Source: Doris montereyensis (taxonomy: Eukaryota > Mollusca > Gastropoda > Nudibranchia > Dorididae). Taken from it: a stretch of DNA of 64,000 bases. The DNA lies in the NCBI GenBank assembly GCA_037039925.1, contig JAXRKP010000455.1, forward strand, positions 228,501-292,500, read 5' to 3'. Below are positions 11,522 to 24,532 of this stretch, one piece after another (the stretch's first letter is position 1; each line of letters starts with the position of its first letter). The translations under genes and the position numbers were made by a program. The notes under the pieces are model-generated. The model was not told the origin of the DNA and did not search any database. It saw only the letters and a program-made list of their open reading frames with translations.

Positions 11522-12490
11522 TAGGCTATCATACTAGTGGATAGAGCAGTTCATTCTCATTCAATGTGACATTGATATAAAAAAAACTATCAATTCTTTG
11601 AATTTATAAAAAAAAAATTAGAAACAATACAGGCCTATCTTTCAACACAGCTATTATAAGATAAAAGCCAGAAGTATTATCTAAAGTATGACAAATTGGT
11701 ACTCATTTTGATCGTCATAATAAGTGCAGTCCAACAACATCGTATTTGAGGATCTATTATGAATATTGCCTTAGATCGTCCGGAAAATACGGGACATATT
11801 CTAATCAAAAGGCACCGTCTCAAAATTAGTAAAAATGGTCCTGGTGCACTTGAAACAAAGTCAATATGAAGTAGTTGAGAGCCTCTCAAGGTTTTATGAT
11901 GTTTCAAAGTATTATCCTACTCTTTTCTTAGGTTTATGGGAGAAAAATATATTCAAATAACAGAAAATATGAGAAAAATACGATTTTCTTAAAATGTCCT
12001 TTTTTGTTCATTATTTCCTATCTACTTTCTTATTTCTCAATGTATCTTTATGAAATTGGGTATGAATGACGAGTTGGGGAAAATAAAGAAATGATCAGAT
12101 GCTTTTTTTATATGTATTATAGTTTTGGAAAATTTTAATTTTTTGCACAATTTTTGTATATTTTTGGTTGTTCTCATATGCTGTTTCCAAAATTTATAAA
12201 GACAAAACTTACCAATAAAACAAAAATCGGATCTAATCAAATTTAGATATTGTATCAAATAAGGTCTGTGCCAAATTTGAAAGAAATTTGTTAAAAATTT
12301 TTAAAAAGCCTATCGATATTTGAACTTAGTGAAATTTTTGAGCAAAATCGAAGATGGCCGCTGATTCCATGGCAACCGAAGCAATCAGAAAAATCCCCAG
12401 ACATATTTCAACTCAGTACGCCATGTCCATTACACCTATACATAAGTTAAATTGACAGGAACAAACGGGAAAATTTTCACACCAGGACCC
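11522..12490 (+). repeat. Family D repeat, longest copy
   Basis: It begins CTATCATACTAGTGGATAG, identical to the copy at 53523, and runs through ACAGCTATTAT, AGATCGTCCGGAAAAT and CTCTTTTCTTAGGTTTATGG. The extension to about 12490 resembles the inverted copy at 2895-3220 only weakly. Confidence 0.7.
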
Positions 12491-12549
12491 TTTTAATGCT
12501 ATTATGCTCTATACCTTTGTTTTATGTGTAGACTCACACTTTAAAAGTA

Positions 12550-12702
12550 GATGGTTGGCGGGTGGTGTTGGTAGGTCCTATTTCTTTCCTTTCCCTCTTT
12601 CACTTATCTTCTTTTCCTTATCTTTCATCTTGCTGTTTCCTCTTAATTTACCCTGATATCACCGCATGTGATGGACGGGGTAAATGTCAATGGAAAAAAC
12701 AA
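12550..12702 (+). repeat. Family C repeat, copy 6
   Basis: It starts GGTTGGCGGGTGGTGTTGGT and ends GATGGACGGGGTAAATGTCA. Confidence 0.8.
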
Positions 12703-13344
12703 ATATGCTTTATAAACAATTGAACCCTACTCTGTTTATTGCATTTCTTGAAGACAATGTTCAATTTACACAATTTGATATTGTTTCCTGTTCTTATTGT
12801 AAATAATGTAGATTGCTTGTTTTGACTTTCTATTGACTTGCAGTATAAATGCATTTATAGCATTTTTGTTTTAATTACTTTTTTGTTGTTTCATTCAATC
12901 CTGTTTTATCCCAAAAGTTCAAATTTATTTACTTCAAAGATTACCAGTCAATATTAAAAAAAGTTCTGTTTCATTGGAATGAGAATGGAAGGGTCTGGTA
13001 TTTTAAAGTTTTATTGATCATGATTTATTTCAATCAGTTGGTTTGTTCATTCTGTGCAAATTCATTGCCATTCTTTTTGCTATCATTTTTTTTCTTTTTC
13101 ATGCTGTTAATGGGGAAAATAGCAGAAGACTGCTTCATAACGTACTTATTTTTTTTATACATAAAATCTCAACTTCGAAAGAACACTTGCTCTTCTTTTT
13201 ATGGACTTGGGTAAGAAACACAGGCAGTGAATGCATTCAAGAGCTTATTCTATCATGACATATGTTATTATTTCTTTTTTAAGAAGACATGACATGTAGT
13301 AATATTTCCTATTTTAAAAAAAAGAGAATAGCACATCCCACCCC

Positions 13345-13652
13345 TTTGAGGGACTCGGTAGTCCTGAGGTAAGGTGTTGGCCTCTCAACCCAAAGGTCAT
13401 GGGCCCTAGGACCTGCCAACAGCTGAAAAATTCTCATATCCCCCCCCCCCCGGTCCAGGTAGGTGGATCGACACCTAGTTCCATCAGAGACGGCCGATAA
13501 AAAAGATCCTGTGTGCAGATCACAACACTTCGTGATCGTTAAAGATCCTGTTGCTTTTTACAAGGCAGTCTGGACATAATGAAAAATCCTGCCAAAACTC
13601 CTTGAGGTCGCCTTAGTTGTGGATGTGGGTAAAATCAAATCAAATCAAACAT
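13345..13652 (+). mobile_element. SINE family A, copy 2
   Basis: GACTCGGTAGTCCTGAGGTA head, a C-run at 13440-13452, then GTGTGCAGATCACAACACTT and GTTGTGGATGTGGGTAAA, ending in an AAATC pentamer tail. The best-preserved tail of the family. Confidence 0.85.
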
Positions 13653-13884
13653 CCCATCGCTTCTTTTTCTTATCTTTCCATTCCTGATTTTCTCTCCTGA
13701 TAGCCCAAAGATCAATTGCTATACTTACAAAAAATCTGTAGAGAAGCATTCCCAATCTGAGTGCACTCCCACAGATATTCTGTTAATATCAAGAAGCCTG
13801 TGTTTATTGATATTGAAACGCATTTCATTTGTAATTCCAAAAGAAAAGAAGAACTTTAGAAATGATGTCTTTAAGAGTATTAGA

Positions 13885-14260
13885 ATATTTATTACTATTT
13901 ACTCAGAAATGCATGGCATTGCCAATGACTATTGCTCCCCTGAGCGAATTATCACCATTACTACAAAGAAATCATGACATTAAGAATAAGAATGTTAATC
14001 ACTTTGAAACCATGAGCTAATTACTACTATTTCTGCCAGGAAATGCTTGACATTGACAATGAATATAAGTCTCTTTATCACCTGAAATCCATTAGTTAAT
14101 TACTACTATTACTGCCAGGAAATGTTTGACATTGACAATGAATATTAGTCCCTTTATCATTTGAAAGCCATGGGCAAATTATAACTATAACTACTAGAAA
14201 GGGATGACACTGCCAGTAAATGTCTCGTTATCATCTGAAAACCATGTGCGCTCACTTCAT
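13885..14260 (+). repeat. Degenerate ~80-bp tandem repeat, about 4-5 units
   Basis: The blocks TTACTACTATT...CTGCCAGGAAATG...TTGACATTGACAATGAATAT...TTTATCA recur at 80-base spacing (for example 14015 and 14095), decaying toward both ends. Confidence 0.75.
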
Positions 14261-14399
14261 TCCTCATTTTAGTCGATAACATATACACAACTCTTTTTTC
14301 TTTTCTTTTTATCTGATGCCTGTATTTTATAATTGGTTGATTAATTCTATTTGACCACTCCTTCTGTATTTCCATAGCCAAATGATTAATTTTTCTCCA

Positions 14400-15115
14400 A
14401 TGTATGATTCTTGGAGAGTTACTTGTTAAAAGAAATATACTTACCTCATTGATTAGTAATTTGTTGGCTTATGTATGAAATGCATGCTTCAATATATTTT
14501 GAAATATTCTGAGTTATGTGATAGTAAGAATTGATGTCTTTGTAGTGCCATAATTGAGTATACCTTGTTGATTATAAGCTATTATGATGGTACACAACAT
14601 GCTAGTATGGAGGGAGGATTGCTGTATAGGAGTGCAAGATTGTAGTTGTCTATTGTATTCTTAGTTTGATGTAGCGGCATCTCTTTGACCTGAGCAAGCT
14701 TTCTTTCTTCTTCCTCCTGACATACTCTGTTCAGTTTGTGGAATCTCAATATTCACATGTGCCACATTGAATCTGTGATTTTAAGTGTAGTGTTAAGTTA
14801 GGATTTTGAGTCAGGTCCCAGTAAATTCTGCTAGCAAAGCTGAATGTTACAGCTTCTTCTTTTTTGGGTGTGCTCAGATTAGTACATGTTTTTCATTCAA
14901 TGATTCAGTAGATGGTTTTATTCTATTATCTATACCATTTTTTTCGTCTCTGATTTTATCTGTATTTCATTTCTATACGAGGATAAATCAGTCATGCTGA
15001 CATTTATGTTTAATAGAGGTAGTAAGAAAGAAAATTTGCTGTTTTAAATTTTTAATTTGACTTCCATTTACATACTTTTATCGTTCTCATTTTCTGCCAT
15101 TGGATTGTCTCAAAT
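14400..15115. other. AT-rich sequence without a recognised feature
   Basis: No exon, SINE or tandem repeat is recognised on either strand. Confidence 0.4.
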
Positions 15116-15116
15116 T

Positions 15117-15238
15117 GAGTGGAATTCATAAAGGTTTTTAGGCTTGGCTAATTCAGACTTTTACGCACTTTGCTCCATAGCAACCTGCAAGGCTTAGCAG
15201 AGTACTGGCTTGACAAACCTTGTGAATTCAGCCCAATA
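15117..15238. mobile_element. Short inverted-repeat element (MITE-like)
   Basis: GGAATTCATAAAGGTTTTTA on the left mirrors AAACCTTGTGAATTCAG on the right, with a second internal pair around GGCTTGGCTAATTCAGA and a GCTTGACAAACC arm. About 120 bases in all. Target-site duplication is not clear. Confidence 0.45.
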
Positions 15239-16744
15239 TTTTTACTTGCGATATAGATATATAATGCTTGACCTTTTTGTCAAGTGTGTGTGCACCTATT
15301 ATATCATGAAATGAGTTGAATGTGCATGTTTTGTAAATATATATAGTATAGTTGTTAATTGGTTGAATTGATTAAATTACTTTACAAAAATGGAAGTCGT
15401 CTTTGCTTTGTGTATTCTGAGAAAAGTTTTGTGTAAAATGTAAGATTTTCTTCTAAGAGGTGTTCAGGTCTGTGTTCATGTCAGCTCTGTCTAAAAAAAA
15501 AATGTAAAAAATGGAATGCTCGACTTCTTAAATTCTCAGAAAAAAGAAAATGCTTTTATATATAAAGCAGATATGCTTAAAAATGCATAAAATGTTAATT
15601 CCATCAAAGAAAACCCAAAACAAATGGAAGACTGAAGAATATAAGATTACCTCCCTGAACAGATATCTGTTGCGGGCTTTAATTTGTTGTAGCTGTTACT
15701 CATTTCACAGTCCAGAAGGATTGAGGAAAAGCCTGTAATGAAGTGACTGTCATAATTGTGTTGTTGGGCCAAAGCACAACAGATCTGAGCCTATGACCTC
15801 ATGGCCTTAAATTCTAGTCTACCCCTGGACTGGCCTAGATCAGGGCTCCTAGAAAGAAATTCTCCCTAAAAACTTCTAGATTAAAATCTCCTATTTTTTT
15901 ATATTTTCTCCGAAACTCTTAATAAGTTAGTTCATTTTATCACTGACATGCCCAGACTAATATTTTCTTGGCCGTTAAAATATATGTTATTAATGTTGAT
16001 ACACTTGCATTTTTTTATTATAAAAAAGAAATTGTAAATCACAGCAAGATTATTTCTATGCTAAGTAATATTTGGAATCTATGAACATGAAGATCATTTT
16101 TTTATGGGAAAATAATATGGCGATGGTATTGATTCTCCTAGAATTATATTTGAAGACCTTATAGAATCTAGAAAGAGTGATACGATACATGAACTGATAT
16201 TGAACTCTGGCCTAGACTACCACCACCACCACCAACATTCCACACTTCTTTACATAGCCTAAAAAGCTATTTTTCTCTTGTCGTCTTTATCACCATAGGG
16301 TAGTAGTCCAGAGGCGAGTTCAAGCCCCAAGTCGGCTAAAAGATTTTTCTTAAGTTTATCCCCCAGTAAAATCTATACGACTGTATAAAGATCTGTACAA
16401 GTGGTTCAACTTTCGGTCGAATAACGAATAATGCAAAATGACAGTTAGTGGAGATAAAACCTTATTGTATTGTTCTCAGGTCGCAAAATGTCAAAAGGCC
16501 ATGCCCAATGGACAACAAAACAAAACGACGGGTAAAACTTACAAAGGAAATACCCTTCAACCAAAATAAAACAAAAAACAAAAAAAACAACCAAAAATCA
16601 AAATCAAAACGAAGGAAAATCAAAACCCAACAATTAAGCGAAAAACCAAAGCCCATTTTTCTACTTCAAAGAAAACTAAAGAGTAAAGTAACCTTTGACT
16701 ATGACTTGTTCCGTTTCCAGCATTGTGGTTTTTAGCACTTCTGT

Positions 16745-17015
16745 AGCATTGCTGACCAAGTGGTTCAGCTGCTGGATTTTGGTATCAAGAGGTCCTGGAT
16801 TCGACGTTATGTTCCTTGAGAAAAACGAACACGCATTTTCCCCAGTTTGTCCAAGTACAAATGGGTAAGCAGCGTGGGAGTAAAAATCTGCAACAGACTA
16901 GTGTCCTTCCAGGAGATGATTATTAATATTATCACCTATTTCGATTAATGCAATAGAAACCAGGATAACCTCCAGCTCTATGAGCCATAATGACCTTGAA
17001 GAATGAGGGAACTTA
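16745..17015 (+). mobile_element. SINE family B (tRNA-derived), copy 1
   Basis: CCAAGTGGTTCAGCTGCTGG (A-box region), GGTCCTGGATTCGAC (B-box region), then ACACGCATTTTCCCC, GGGAGTAAAAATCTGC and CTCTATGAGCC, as in the other family B copies. Confidence 0.78.
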
Positions 17016-17177
17016 CTTCAGCACTATTGGTTTTCCTTGAAAGATGAAAAGTGTTGAAGGAAATAAATTCTAATCTTTTAAGTTTTAACTCTTCAGATGA
17101 AAATGACACACTTTTCCACAGACTCGGTAGTCTGAATATTGTGAAATTATTATTTAGGAACATGACCATAATTAGCA

Positions 17178-17345
17178 ATAGTTCCTACGAGACCATTACA
17201 GCCCATAGAGCTGGAGCTTATCCTTCTTTCTATAGCGTTATAATAATCTCCTTCTGGGCAGGATGTTAGTCTGACGCAGGTTTTTGCTCTCAAGCTAGTG
17301 TTTGCAGCTAGTGTTTGCCCCAAATCTCGGCCACTTACCGCCGCT
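17178..17345 (-). mobile_element. SINE family B, copy 2 (3' part)
   Basis: Reverse orientation: ATTACAGCCCATAGAGCTGG, then GCAGGATGTTAGTCTGACGC. It has an internal duplication of CAAGCTAGTGTTTG and lacks the tRNA-like head. Confidence 0.7.
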
Positions 17346-17404
17346 ACAATTCAATAATTAGCAATTTTTACATTGTTAAGTATGTATGACCGCAATTAGC
17401 AATA

Positions 17405-17612
17405 GTACAGTAAAGTTCCTTCAAGGCCATTACAGCCCATAGAGCCGGAGCTTATCCCGGATTCTATAGCGAGAAGTGAAAAAGGTGACAATAATCTCCT
17501 CCCGGGCAGGATGTTAGTCTGACATAGGTTTTTGCTCAAGCTAGTGCTTGTCCCCATTTGCACCTGGGTCGAGTGGGAAAATGCATGTTATTTACAAGGA
17601 ACACAACTTCCT
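17405..17612 (-). mobile_element. SINE family B, copy 3
   Basis: Reverse orientation: GTTCCTTCAAGGCCATTACA, GGGCAGGATGTTAGTCTGAC, CATTTGCACCTGGGTCGAGT. The head is truncated near GGAACACAAC. Confidence 0.75.
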
Positions 17613-18504
17613 CTTTATCTTTGTATCCTTAAAAAATTAGCTAACCAGTACGCATAAAACATACTCAGTACCGTTTTTGGCTTTGAGCCCATAAATGTGT
17701 TTACTTTGAAAAGTATGTACGTGCAAATGAGGGTAGTTTTTTTTGTAAAGAAACCCTAAGTTAACAGCAGAGACTCAGAGATATTGGGGTGAATAATTGC
17801 CCTTAGGGGATGATTACAAGTTTTAACAAAAATTGAATTGGAAGTTCAGAAACACCATTTTTAGTTTGCAAAAACACCGTTGCAATATTCCACGCCACAA
17901 AATAATTGTCACTTGCACTCATTGTACCCTTAAACAATAAGGCTATGGAATGGACTGCCAACAGAAATAAAACCCTGCAAGTGCAATAGTACTGAAGACT
18001 GTAAAAACAGATTTAAACACATCACTTTAAAGCCAAGATTGGATTAATATTTTGGGTTAAATCAAAATATGCGTGCTGACATTTTTTTTAATACTCGAGA
18101 ATTGAGTTGGTCAGTTATTGTGAAGAAGAAAAGCCAGCAATCGGTGGACTGCTTTTTTATCAATCACCTTCACCTTCAAGTTAAATTGTTGACGTTTTCT
18201 GGAATATTAAGGGCTGTTGTGCGAGTTAAAAATAGCTTGCGCAATCAGTCTTCAATTTGAAAAAGTTGGCAGGGTTGTTATTGTCTCTAAATAAAGGTGT
18301 TCAGCCCCAAAAAATATCTTTTTTTCTGATCTTTCTTCCTCTTAGGCCTTTCATCTCCATTTGTATGTTCTTCTTCATTTAACGTGGACAAACTGCAATA
18401 ATATTTCTTTATATCTCATGTCTTATGTTTATGTCTTACTAATTATTGTCCTTGTCTTTCCCTTCATGGGCGAATGGTGAATGCTACTGGAAGTTCCTTC
18501 CCCC

Positions 18505-18838
18505 AGGAGTAAGGGGACCATGTAGTCCAGAGCAAGGTGTCAGTCTCTCAACCAAAAGGTAGTGGGTTCAAGTTCCGCCAACGGTTGAAAAGTTTTCTAG
18601 ATTCTTTTCGAGCAAAATCTCCCCCCCCTCCCCGGGCCAGGTAGGTGGATCGACACCTCGTCCCATCAGAGATGGATGATACAAAGGAGGTCCCGTGTGC
18701 AGATCACAACACTCTATGCATGTTAAAGGTCCCTTGGCTGTTTACAGGGCAGTCCGGCCAAAAATGAAAATCCTACCAAAAACCCTGAGATCACATTTGT
18801 TGTGGATGTGAGTAAATCAAATCGAATCAAATCAAAAT
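18505..18838 (+). mobile_element. SINE family A, copy 3
   Basis: GACCATGTAGTCCAGAGCAA head, B-box GTGGGTTCAAGTTCC, a C-rich stretch, GTGTGCAGATCACAACACTC, then GTTGTGGATGTGAGTAAATC and an AAATC-type tail. Confidence 0.85.
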
Positions 18839-19427
18839 CCCCAGGGGCAAAACAGTGACAAGCTTACAAATGTTGTGTGGACCCCTCCCCAAGACCCAAG
18901 ATTTAGTTACAAAAATAGTGTATAAAAAGCCGGCATCAGGATTCCTTTATCCTCAAATAAACAAATAAAAACATCAAAATCGATAATCAAGCAAACTGTA
19001 AATGTAATACAGTTACTTATAGTCTTGTTGGGATTCCCCTAATGAAGGAAACCTATGGTGTAATCGATTTTAGTGTTTGCAAAACCCGTATTGTAACGAC
19101 ATAATCGTTTTGGTGTGCACAAGTATCCATTCATTTATATCTGGAAAGTGAAAGAATGCTGTGGAATTGTTTGGATAGATGTGAAAATTTCCGATTCTAG
19201 AATTTCTTAGTTCTCCACAATAAATACCGTATTCATCCATGATTAGGGAAAGAGTACAAGAATGTAGAGGTAGATTCCACGTCTCGTTTTAGCAGCTTCC
19301 ATTGGATATATAATAATATGTGTGATTGCTTCACTCATTGATTGATTGTTGACTGCGAGTATAATAAATAACCTTGTTATAATTATTAATCAAGCCTTGG
19401 TGTTTCTAGAGTAGAATGTCTGCTCCA

Positions 19428-22400
19428 TTCGTCCTTTTCTTTCTTTCTTTATCAGTTCCTATTCTACCTTTCGGTGTATGGGTTCAGATGCCCTAGATGA
19501 TCTTTCTCCAGGATGCCCTGTCCTGGCATTTTCTGCTTCCTTCCAAAAGGTTAAATTTCTATGCTTCAATGCATCTTTTACATCTTGTTCCCACTTTCTC
19601 CGAGGTCTGCCTTTTGGTCATTTACCTTGGGCTTTAGCACTGTATACTGATTTAGCTGTTCTATTGTCATTCATTATGTTTACATGCCCACACCATCTCA
19701 ATTGATTTGTTTCTATTTTAGTTTTTATGCCCCTGCTTTGGTTTAGTCTCTTCTTGTTGAGTTTATGATTTTGTCTCTTTTAGTTTTCCCTACTTCTCTT
19801 CTTAGATATTTCATTTCGGCTGACAGTACTCTACTGTATTCTCTACTGTCTGAAGTCCAAGTTTCGCTGCCATAGAGGAGAGTAGGACAATAAACTGTAT
19901 TGTATACTGCCATTTTGGTTTTTGTTGACAATTCTTGCTTACCTACAAATGCCTTTCCTAGATGGTTGTATATTGCACTTGCCTTTTGGATTCTCTGGCT
20001 GATTTCTTCTCTTAGTTTTCCCTAAGATTTAATCATTACTCCTAGGTAATTGTAGCTTTGAACTTGTTCTAAATTCTCCCTGCCCAATTTAAGATTGTGT
20101 GTTTTTGCTTCCTAGTTACTAGCATTGTTTTGGTTTTCTTTGCATTTACTCTCATTCCTCTTTTATTTAGTTTATTGTTCATAATGTTGATATTCGACTG
20201 AAGGTCATTTTCTGATTTTCCAAACAGAACTAAATCATCGGCAAATGAAAGCATTGATACATTTACTGGTTTGAGCTTCCACATACCTACATTCATTTTC
20301 TTCATTTTTGAGGATGCCTTTGCGACTGAATCCATAAATGTGATAAACAAAAGAGGACTTAAGACACAATCCTGTCTTACTCCCATATCTACATCAAATT
20401 CTGCAGATATGTTTCCAGCTACTCTCACTGCACATGTTGGTTTAGTGTAAAAACTGTTAATGGCTTCTGTTAAATTTTGCTCTACATTGTGTTCTTTTAA
20501 GGAATGCTATAGTGCGTCCCTCCTCAGTGTCAAATGCCTTTTCTAAGTCAACAAAACACAGGTGCAAGTCAATGTTTCTCTCAAGGAATTTTCTATTAAT
20601 TGTCTAATTGTAAATATGTAGTCTTGTACACTTCTTCGTGGTCTAAATCCACTCTGGTGCTCTTCAATCTGACCCTCTACTCTTTTTCCTTAGTCTCGTT
20701 TCCAGTATCCTAACATATACTTTTCCTGGAACGCTACATAGTGATATTCCTCTGTAGTTTGAGCATTCCATAGTTGACCCTTTCTTGTGTATTGGTACTA
20801 CCGTTCCCTTCTTCCACTCGTCTGGCACCTGTTTTGACTTCCATGCTTGTTGACATATTGCATGTAGTAGTTTGTCTGCCTCTCTCCCTTGGTATTTAAT
20901 CATTCTGGATAAACTTGATCTGCTTCTGGGGCCTTTCCTAATTTCACTTTTCTTATAGCTGTTTGGAGTTTTCCATTGAAATATCTACACTTTCAGCTGT
21001 CTCCTCTGGATTACTTGTTACTCTCACTAATTTATCTGTACTCCTTGTTTCATATGTTCTGGAGGGATTACGTAATTGGTGAAAAGACTTTCTCCACGTT
21101 TCCATGATTCGCTGTTTCCTTTCATTATTTCTCCTTTGGCGTTCTTAATTTGTCGTATTGTGCATGCTTTAGTCTTTCTCATGCTCTTCATTGCTCCCCA
21201 GAACAGCTTTTGATTTCCTTGATAGCTTTCTTCAAGTCTTTGTCCAAAGTCTTTCCACTGTTCCTGTTTGCTTTCCTAATTTCCTCTTTGGTGATAGTTC
21301 TTTTATTCACGTAATCTATCCTTTCCTCTGGTCTCTTTATTTGCAAGTATTTCTTCCAGGCATCCTTCTTTTCTTTGATCTAAGTCTTGATATTGTCATT
21401 CCATCATGCTGTTCTTTTCCTATCTCTTTTAATTTTTTTCCTTACAGAGACCTCTTCAGTACAACTTAGGAGTCTTTCTTTATACATTTACCACTTTTCT
21501 TCTAATGTGCTATCCTTCAGATCCATCTGCCTTTCACTGATAGATTCTTTTATCCTGGATTGGTATATCTGTTTTACTATTAGTTTATTTAGTTATTCTA
21601 TTTGAGTTTAGTAGCTTTCTTTTCTTTCCTTTTCTGTTTGTTTTCTTTAGTTAATAATCTCATTTTGGCTATCACTAGGTGACGATCACTAAATATTTCA
21701 GCTCCTCTGTAAAAAAATGGAGCTGCTAACTATTATGTAGTCTATGATTGACTTTTCACATCTGTCTTCATTTAATCTTGTATATTTGTGGATATCGTTA
21801 TGAGGAAAAAATGTGTTAGCTATTTTCATGTTCTTCTTTAGGCAACAATCTATTAGTCTTTCTCCATTTGGAGAAGTTGTTGTCTCTCCTTCTTTACCTA
21901 TTACTCCTCCTGATGTTTCTACATTGTTGCCTACTCTAGCGTTTAAATCTCCTAAAACCATTAGTTCCTGTTTGGGTTTGAGACTCTCTGCAGCTATTTG
22001 TAAATCGTTTTCGAAGATATCTTTTTCTTTTTTGGTGGCATCTTCGTTTGGTCCATAAGCTATTATTAATTTAATTTCTCTTCCTTTTTTTGTTTTTTGT
22101 TTGTTTAATAGTTACCTCTAATAGCCGTGGGCTTATAAATTTCCAACTTTCTAGTAGCTTTTCTTGCCTTTTAAGCAGTAGGAGGCCTACTCCTGCTCTA
22201 GCTCTATTTTTGACATCTACTTCTGAGAAGATTAAAGTATGATTTGATCCTACATTTTCTATTCCTTGTCCTTTTTTCTTTGTTTCTGTAATAGCCCAAA
22301 TGTCTACTTTGAATTTTTCCATTTCTTCAGCTAATTCTTACTCTTTTCCATTTATTGCCCTAACATTCCATGTTCCAAAAATCACAGTACGTGTTCTTTT

Positions 22401-22735
22401 CCAGAGTCGTCTTTGAAAATTCAAGCCAGGTATATCATTATATGTATTACTTTGAATCGGTTTGGTTTTGGAAAAGCAGGGGATTGGCCCACTGTACCCT
22501 AGGTAGAAGGTCGGGCTGCCACCCTGAGGCCCCTACCGGTCCTTGTTATTTTCTGTCAGGGTTAAGTCTTTTAGCCTTTGGTTGCTCAAAACCAGCATAC
22601 AAGGCATCATGTTATTTTCAGTCAGGGTTAACTCCCTTAGCCTTTGGTCAACCAAGACCCGTCTGCAAGGCAGCAGGAGACCCGTAGAGGGCGCAACCGC
22701 CTAATCCATGTACAAGTGCTTACTTGTCCACTGTC
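19428..22735 (-). mobile_element. RTE-like non-LTR retrotransposon, near full length but decayed
   Basis: Read on the minus strand: a 5' UTR with internal direct repeats (22400-22735), an APE-type endonuclease (MEKFKVDIWAITETKKKGQG near 22320; GDLNARVG near 21950), a linker, a reverse transcriptase (WKKGTVVPIHKKG and NYRGISL near 20760; SPLLF near 20350; SFADDLVLF with the catalytic Asp pair near 20240), and a post-RT domain with LLYGSETW (near 19870). It ends in a GATAAAGAAAGAAAG-type tail at 19428. The frame is broken many times, so it cannot be active. The usual RQG of the RT motif is RQD. Confidence 0.9.
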
Positions 22736-24415
22736 CGGAGGGATTATGTAATTGGTGAAAATGCTTTCTCCATGTTTCCATGATTTCGCTGTCTTCTTTC
22801 ATTATTTCTCCTTTGGCATTCTTAATTTGTCGTATTGGGCATGCTTTGGTCTTTCTCATGCTCTTCATTGCCCCCCCCCCAAACAGCTTTTGATTTCTTT
22901 GATAGCTTTCTTGAAGTCTTTGTCCAAACTCCTCCCATTGTTCCTTTTTTGCTTTCCTTACTTCCTCTTTGGCGATAGTCCTTTTATTCACGTAATCTAT
23001 CCTATTCTCTGGTCTCTTTGTTTGCTTGTATTTCTTCCAGGCATCCTTCTTTTCTTTGATTTTAGTCTTGACATTCTCATTCCACCATGCTGTTCTTTTC
23101 CTATCTCATTTAATTTGTTTCCTACACCAGACCTCTTCAGTACAACTGAGGAGTGTTTTTTATACATCCCCACTTTTCTTCTATTGTGCTATAATTCAGA
23201 TCCATCTGTCTTTCACTGATAAATCTTTTAATCCTAGATTGGTATACCTGTTTTACTACTGGTTTATTTAGTTCCTCTATTTTGGGGTTTAGTAGCTTTC
23301 TTCTCTTTCCTTTTTTGTTTGTTTTCTTCAGTCAGTAATCTCATTTTGGCAATCACTAAGTGATGATCACTAAATATTTCTGCTTCTTTGTTTAATCTTG
23401 CATCCAATGTATTGTAAAAAAGAGATCTGCTATTATGTAGTCTATGATTGACTTTTTACACCTGTCTTCATTTACTCTTGTATATTTGTTGATATCTTTA
23501 TGAGGAAAAAAGGTGTTGGCTATTTTCATGTTATTCTTTAGGCAAAAATCTATTAGTCTCTCCATTTAGAGAAATTGTTGTCTCTCCTTCTTTACCTATT
23601 ACTCCTCCTGACGTTTCTACATTGTTGCCTGCTCTAGCGTTTAAATCTCCTAAAAGCATTAGTTCCTTTTTGGATATTCTCTGCAGCTATTTGTAAATCG
23701 TTTTCGAAGATATCTTTTTCTTCTTTAGTTGCGTCTTCGTTTGGTCCATGACGTATTAATAATTTAATTTCTCGTCCTTTTTGTTTAATATTTACCTCTA
23801 GTAGCCATGGGCTTTCTAGTAACTTTTCATGCCTTTTATGCACTAGGAGGCCTACTCCTGCTCTAGCTCTATCTTTGACATCTACTCCTGAGAAGATTAA
23901 AATATGATTTGGTACTACATTTTCTATTCCTTGTCCTTTTTTCTTTGTTTGTGTAATGGCCAAAATATCTACTTTGAATTTTTCCATTTCTTGAACTAAT
24001 TCTAACTCTTTTCCACTTATTGCCCTAACGTTCCATGTTCCAAAAATCACAGTCCGCATTCGTTTCCAAGTTCGTCTTCGAAAGATCAAACCGGATATAT
24101 TACTTTTACTTTTATTTCTTTGAATCAGGTTGTTTTGGATAAGCAGGGATTGGCCCACTGTACCGTACCCTATGTAGATGGTGGGGCTGCCACCTTGAGG
24201 CTGCCTACCAGGCCTTGTTATTTTCTGTCAGGGTTAACTCCCTTAGCCTTTAGTCATTCAAGACAAGGATGCAAGGCAGCAGGTTGTTTTATGTCAGGGT
24301 TAACTCCCTTAGCCTTTGGTCGGCCAAGAACCGGCTGCAAGGTAGTAGGAGACTCGTAGAGGGCGGGATCATCTACTTCCCGTACAGGTGACTATCTGTC
24401 CACTGCCTGGTCCAT
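22736..24415 (-). mobile_element. Second copy of the same RTE-like LINE, 5' half only
   Basis: It contains the 5' UTR repeats (24120-24415), GTWNVRAISGKELELVQEM at the endonuclease start (24060), ILIFSGVDVKDRARAGVGLL, and the linker (KKEQWEEFGQRLQESYQ near 22930). It stops in the linker before the RT, exactly where the 5' UTR of the neighbouring copy begins. By eye it is about 90 percent identical to the corresponding parts of that copy. Confidence 0.88.
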
Positions 24416-24526
24416 TATCCCTTCGTAACACAAACCAATAGGTTTGAGTTTGAGTAAGCTTGTCCATATCGGGGTCTGTGAGGAATAACGACAAACCCAC
24501 AGATTGATTGAAAAATGACAAAACTT

Positions 24527-24532
24527 TTTATT
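24527..24532 (-). promoter_or_regulatory. Possible polyadenylation signal for the minus-strand gene
   Basis: AATAAA on the minus strand. If the ARAP 3' UTR were very long this could be its end, but no transcript evidence is available and such hexamers are frequent in AT-rich DNA. Confidence 0.15.

Noticed and set aside
16448..16735. 95-codon Lys-rich open frame
   Set aside because: Low-complexity A-rich sequence with no homology or splice support.
22370..23271. Open frames of 81-155 codons on the plus strand
   Set aside because: They are antisense shadows of the LINE, which is coded on the minus strand.
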